Below, piece by piece: positions 62,282 to 64,000 of a stretch of 64,000 bases of DNA. The stretch spans positions 19,227,913-19,291,912 of the forward strand of contig CM068547.1 of the NCBI GenBank assembly GCA_035048495.1. Reading direction: 5' to 3'. This DNA comes from Euptelea pleiosperma. Lineage: Eukaryota > Streptophyta > Magnoliopsida > Ranunculales > Eupteleaceae. Each line of letters begins with the position of its first letter. The first letter of the stretch is position 1. The notes under the pieces are model-generated. The model saw nothing but the letters and a program-made list of their open reading frames with translations, did not search any database and was not told where the DNA came from. Position numbers and translations under genes: made by a program.

Positions 62282-63124
62282 TTCCATTACTATTGTTTCA
62301 ACACATTTGAAGTGTTAGAACAAGATTCGTGATAGTCGAAACAAGTTAGCTCCATCCGTGCGTCAACGTCTCAAATTGGACTCAGTTTTTGTGTTACATT
62401 CCGAAGCTTATAACTTGTGACTTTTTCGCAACCGGACCTCATAATTAGACCCAAACTCTTCCATTACTATTGTTTCAATAGATTTGAAGTGTTGGCACAG
62501 TATTTGGGACAGTCAAAACAACTTACCTCCATCCGTGCGTCAAAGTCTCAAATTGGACTTAGTTTGTGTGTTACGTTCCTAAGCCTATAACTTGTGACTT
62601 TTTTGCAATCAGACCTCGTAATTTTACTCAAACTCTTCCATTATTATTGTTTAAACCCATTTGAAGTGTTGGAACAAGATTCGGGACAGGCAAAACAAGT
62701 TAGCAACATTCGTGCGTCAACGTCTCAAATTGGACACAGTTTGTGTGTTACATTCTGAAGCCAATAACTTGTGACTTTTTCGCAACCGGACCTCGTGATT
62801 GGACTCAAACTCTTCTATTACTATTGTTTCAACACATTTGAAGTGTTGAAACAAGATTCGGGACAGTCAAAACAAGTTAGCTCCATCCATTCATCAACGT
62901 CTAAAATTGGACTCAGTTTGTGTGTTACGTTCCGAACCCTATAACTTGTGACTTTTTCGCAACTGGAACTCGTAATTAGACTCGAATTCTTCCATTACTA
63001 TTGTTTCAACACATTTGAAGTGTTGGAACAAGCTTCGGGACAGTTGAAACAAGTTAGCTCCATCCGTTCGTCAACGTCTCAAATTGGACTCAGTTTGTGT
63101 GTTACATTCCGAAGCCTATAACTT
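62240..63124 (+). repeat. A-B-C-D-E cassette, last copy
   Basis: 885 bp. It carries GTTTTTGTG at about 62385 and CTCCATCCATTC at about 62881, the same rare variants as the cassette near 56.4 kb. TTTAAACCC in C is private. Confidence 0.8.
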
Positions 63125-64000
63125 GTGACTTTTTCGCAACCGGACCTCATGATTGGACTCAAACTCTTCTATTACTATTGTTTCAACACATTTGAAGTGT
63201 TGAAACAAGATTCGGGACAGTCAAAACAAGTTAGGTCCATCCGTTCGTCAACGTCTCAAATTGGACTCAGTTTGTGTGTTACGTTCCGAACCCTATTACT
63301 TGTGACTTTTTCGCAACTGGAACTCGTAATTAGACTCGAATTCTTCCATTACTATTGTTTCAACACATTTGAAGTGTTGGAACAAGCTTCGGGACAGTCG
63401 AAACAAGTTAGCTCCATCCGTTCGTCAACGTCTCAAATTGGACTCAGTTTGTGTGTTACATTCCGAAGCCTATAACTTGTGACTTTTTCGCAACCGGACC
63501 TCATAATTAGACTCATACTCTTCCATTACTATTGTTTCAACATATTTGAAGAGTTGGAACAAGATTCGGAACAGTCAAAACAAGTAGCTCCATTCGTTCG
63601 TCAACGTCTCAAATTGGACTCAGTTCTGTGTTACATTCCGAAGCCTATAATTTGTGACTATTTCGCAACCGGACCTAATAATTAGACTCAAACTCTTCCA
63701 TTACTATTGTTTCAACACATTGAAGTGTTGGAACAATATTTGGGACAGTCGAAACAAGTTTGCTCCATCCGTACATCAACTTCTCAAATTGGACTCAGTT
63801 TCTCTGTTGCATTCCGAAGCCTATAACTTGTGACTTTTTCGCAACCGGACCTCGTGATTGGACTCAAACTCTTCCATTACTATTGTTTCAACAGATTTGA
63901 AGTGTTGGAACAAGATTCGGAACAGTCGAAACAAGTTAGCTACATTCATGCGTCAACGTCTCAAATTGGACACAGTTTGTGTGTTGCATTCCGAAGCCAA

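Larger units (their letters stand above)
29721..64000 (+). repeat. 177-bp satellite array, right arm (about 194 monomers)
   Basis: The same satellite continues on the same strand. It re-enters at monomer position 31 (GGACTCAAAC), so the interrupted monomer is complete: 35 bp on the left plus 147 bp on the right makes 182 bp, which is 177 plus a 5-bp target duplication. The subtypes are those of the left arm, but the K-A-B-C-I block is denser here (six further copies). The arm runs off the window end without a boundary. One monomer starting at 30931 lost 9 bp in the region GACTCAAACTCTTCC (30958-30968). Monomers near 61540 and 63580-63725 have single-base losses. I see no gene. Confidence 0.98.

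Noticed and set aside
355..63685. Series of open frames of 67-175 codons with near-identical products across the array
   Set aside because: They repeat every 59 codons because the monomer is 177 bp, start at GTG and not ATG, and end wherever a monomer has TAA. They are satellite translation artefacts, not a gene family.
1..64000. CRISPR array
   Set aside because: Repeats are 177 bp with no distinct spacers and no cas genes. The whole unit is repeated, as in a eukaryotic satellite.

Overview
The window is plant nuclear repeat DNA. It contains no gene I can support as functional. About 95% of it is one tandem satellite with a 177-bp monomer, roughly 344 copies on one strand orientation. A single 3,141-bp insertion interrupts it. 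The plant assignment rests on the insertion, which looks like a long plant LTR: TG...CA ends, a 5-bp target duplication, clustered TGGGCC/T promoter words, a TATATAAA box and CT-rich leader DNA. I do not recognise the satellite family and cannot name the species. Whether the locus is centromeric, pericentromeric or subtelomeric cannot be decided from sequence alone.

Layout: 1-26579 is satellite (about 150 monomers). 26580-29720 is the insertion, best read as a solo LTR of an LTR retrotransposon, flanked by GGACT on both sides. 29721-64000 is satellite again (about 194 monomers), in the same orientation and resuming at exactly the monomer position where the left array stopped.

Within the array, monomers fall into about a dozen recurring subtypes. 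I label them here: A (tag CGTGATAGTCG), B (GACCCAAAC, TTGGCACAG), C (TTTTACTC, GACAGGC), D (GTTGAAAC, CTAAAATTGG), E (AACTGGAACTCG, with an EcoRI site GAATTC in most copies), F (GAAGAGTTGG), G (CAAGTTTGCTC, ACTTCTC), H (CTACATT, GGACAC), I (TTTGATGTG), J (GTTAGGTCC with CAATGTCTTTAATT), K (GTCAAAAACCG), L (like J but CAATTTGTG), M (TTTCTATG) and N (CTCCTGATTGG). Subtypes follow one another in fixed local orders, such as A-B-C-D-E and K-A-B-C-I, but no single higher-order period governs the window. The array is a mosaic of overlapping tandem duplications of 2, 5, 6, 9, 13, 19, 20, 25, 31 and 34 monomers. Several monomers are hybrids of two subtypes, as expected from unequal crossover or conversion.

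Many open frames of 67 to 175 codons cross the satellite. They arise because 177 is divisible by three and because some subtypes carry TTA where others carry an in-frame TAA. They begin at GTG and I do not treat them as genes. I found no tRNA, rRNA, CRISPR, operon or defence system, and no convincing new system. The points most worth following are the irregular mosaic structure, the recombinant monomers and the timing of the LTR insertion relative to array amplification.
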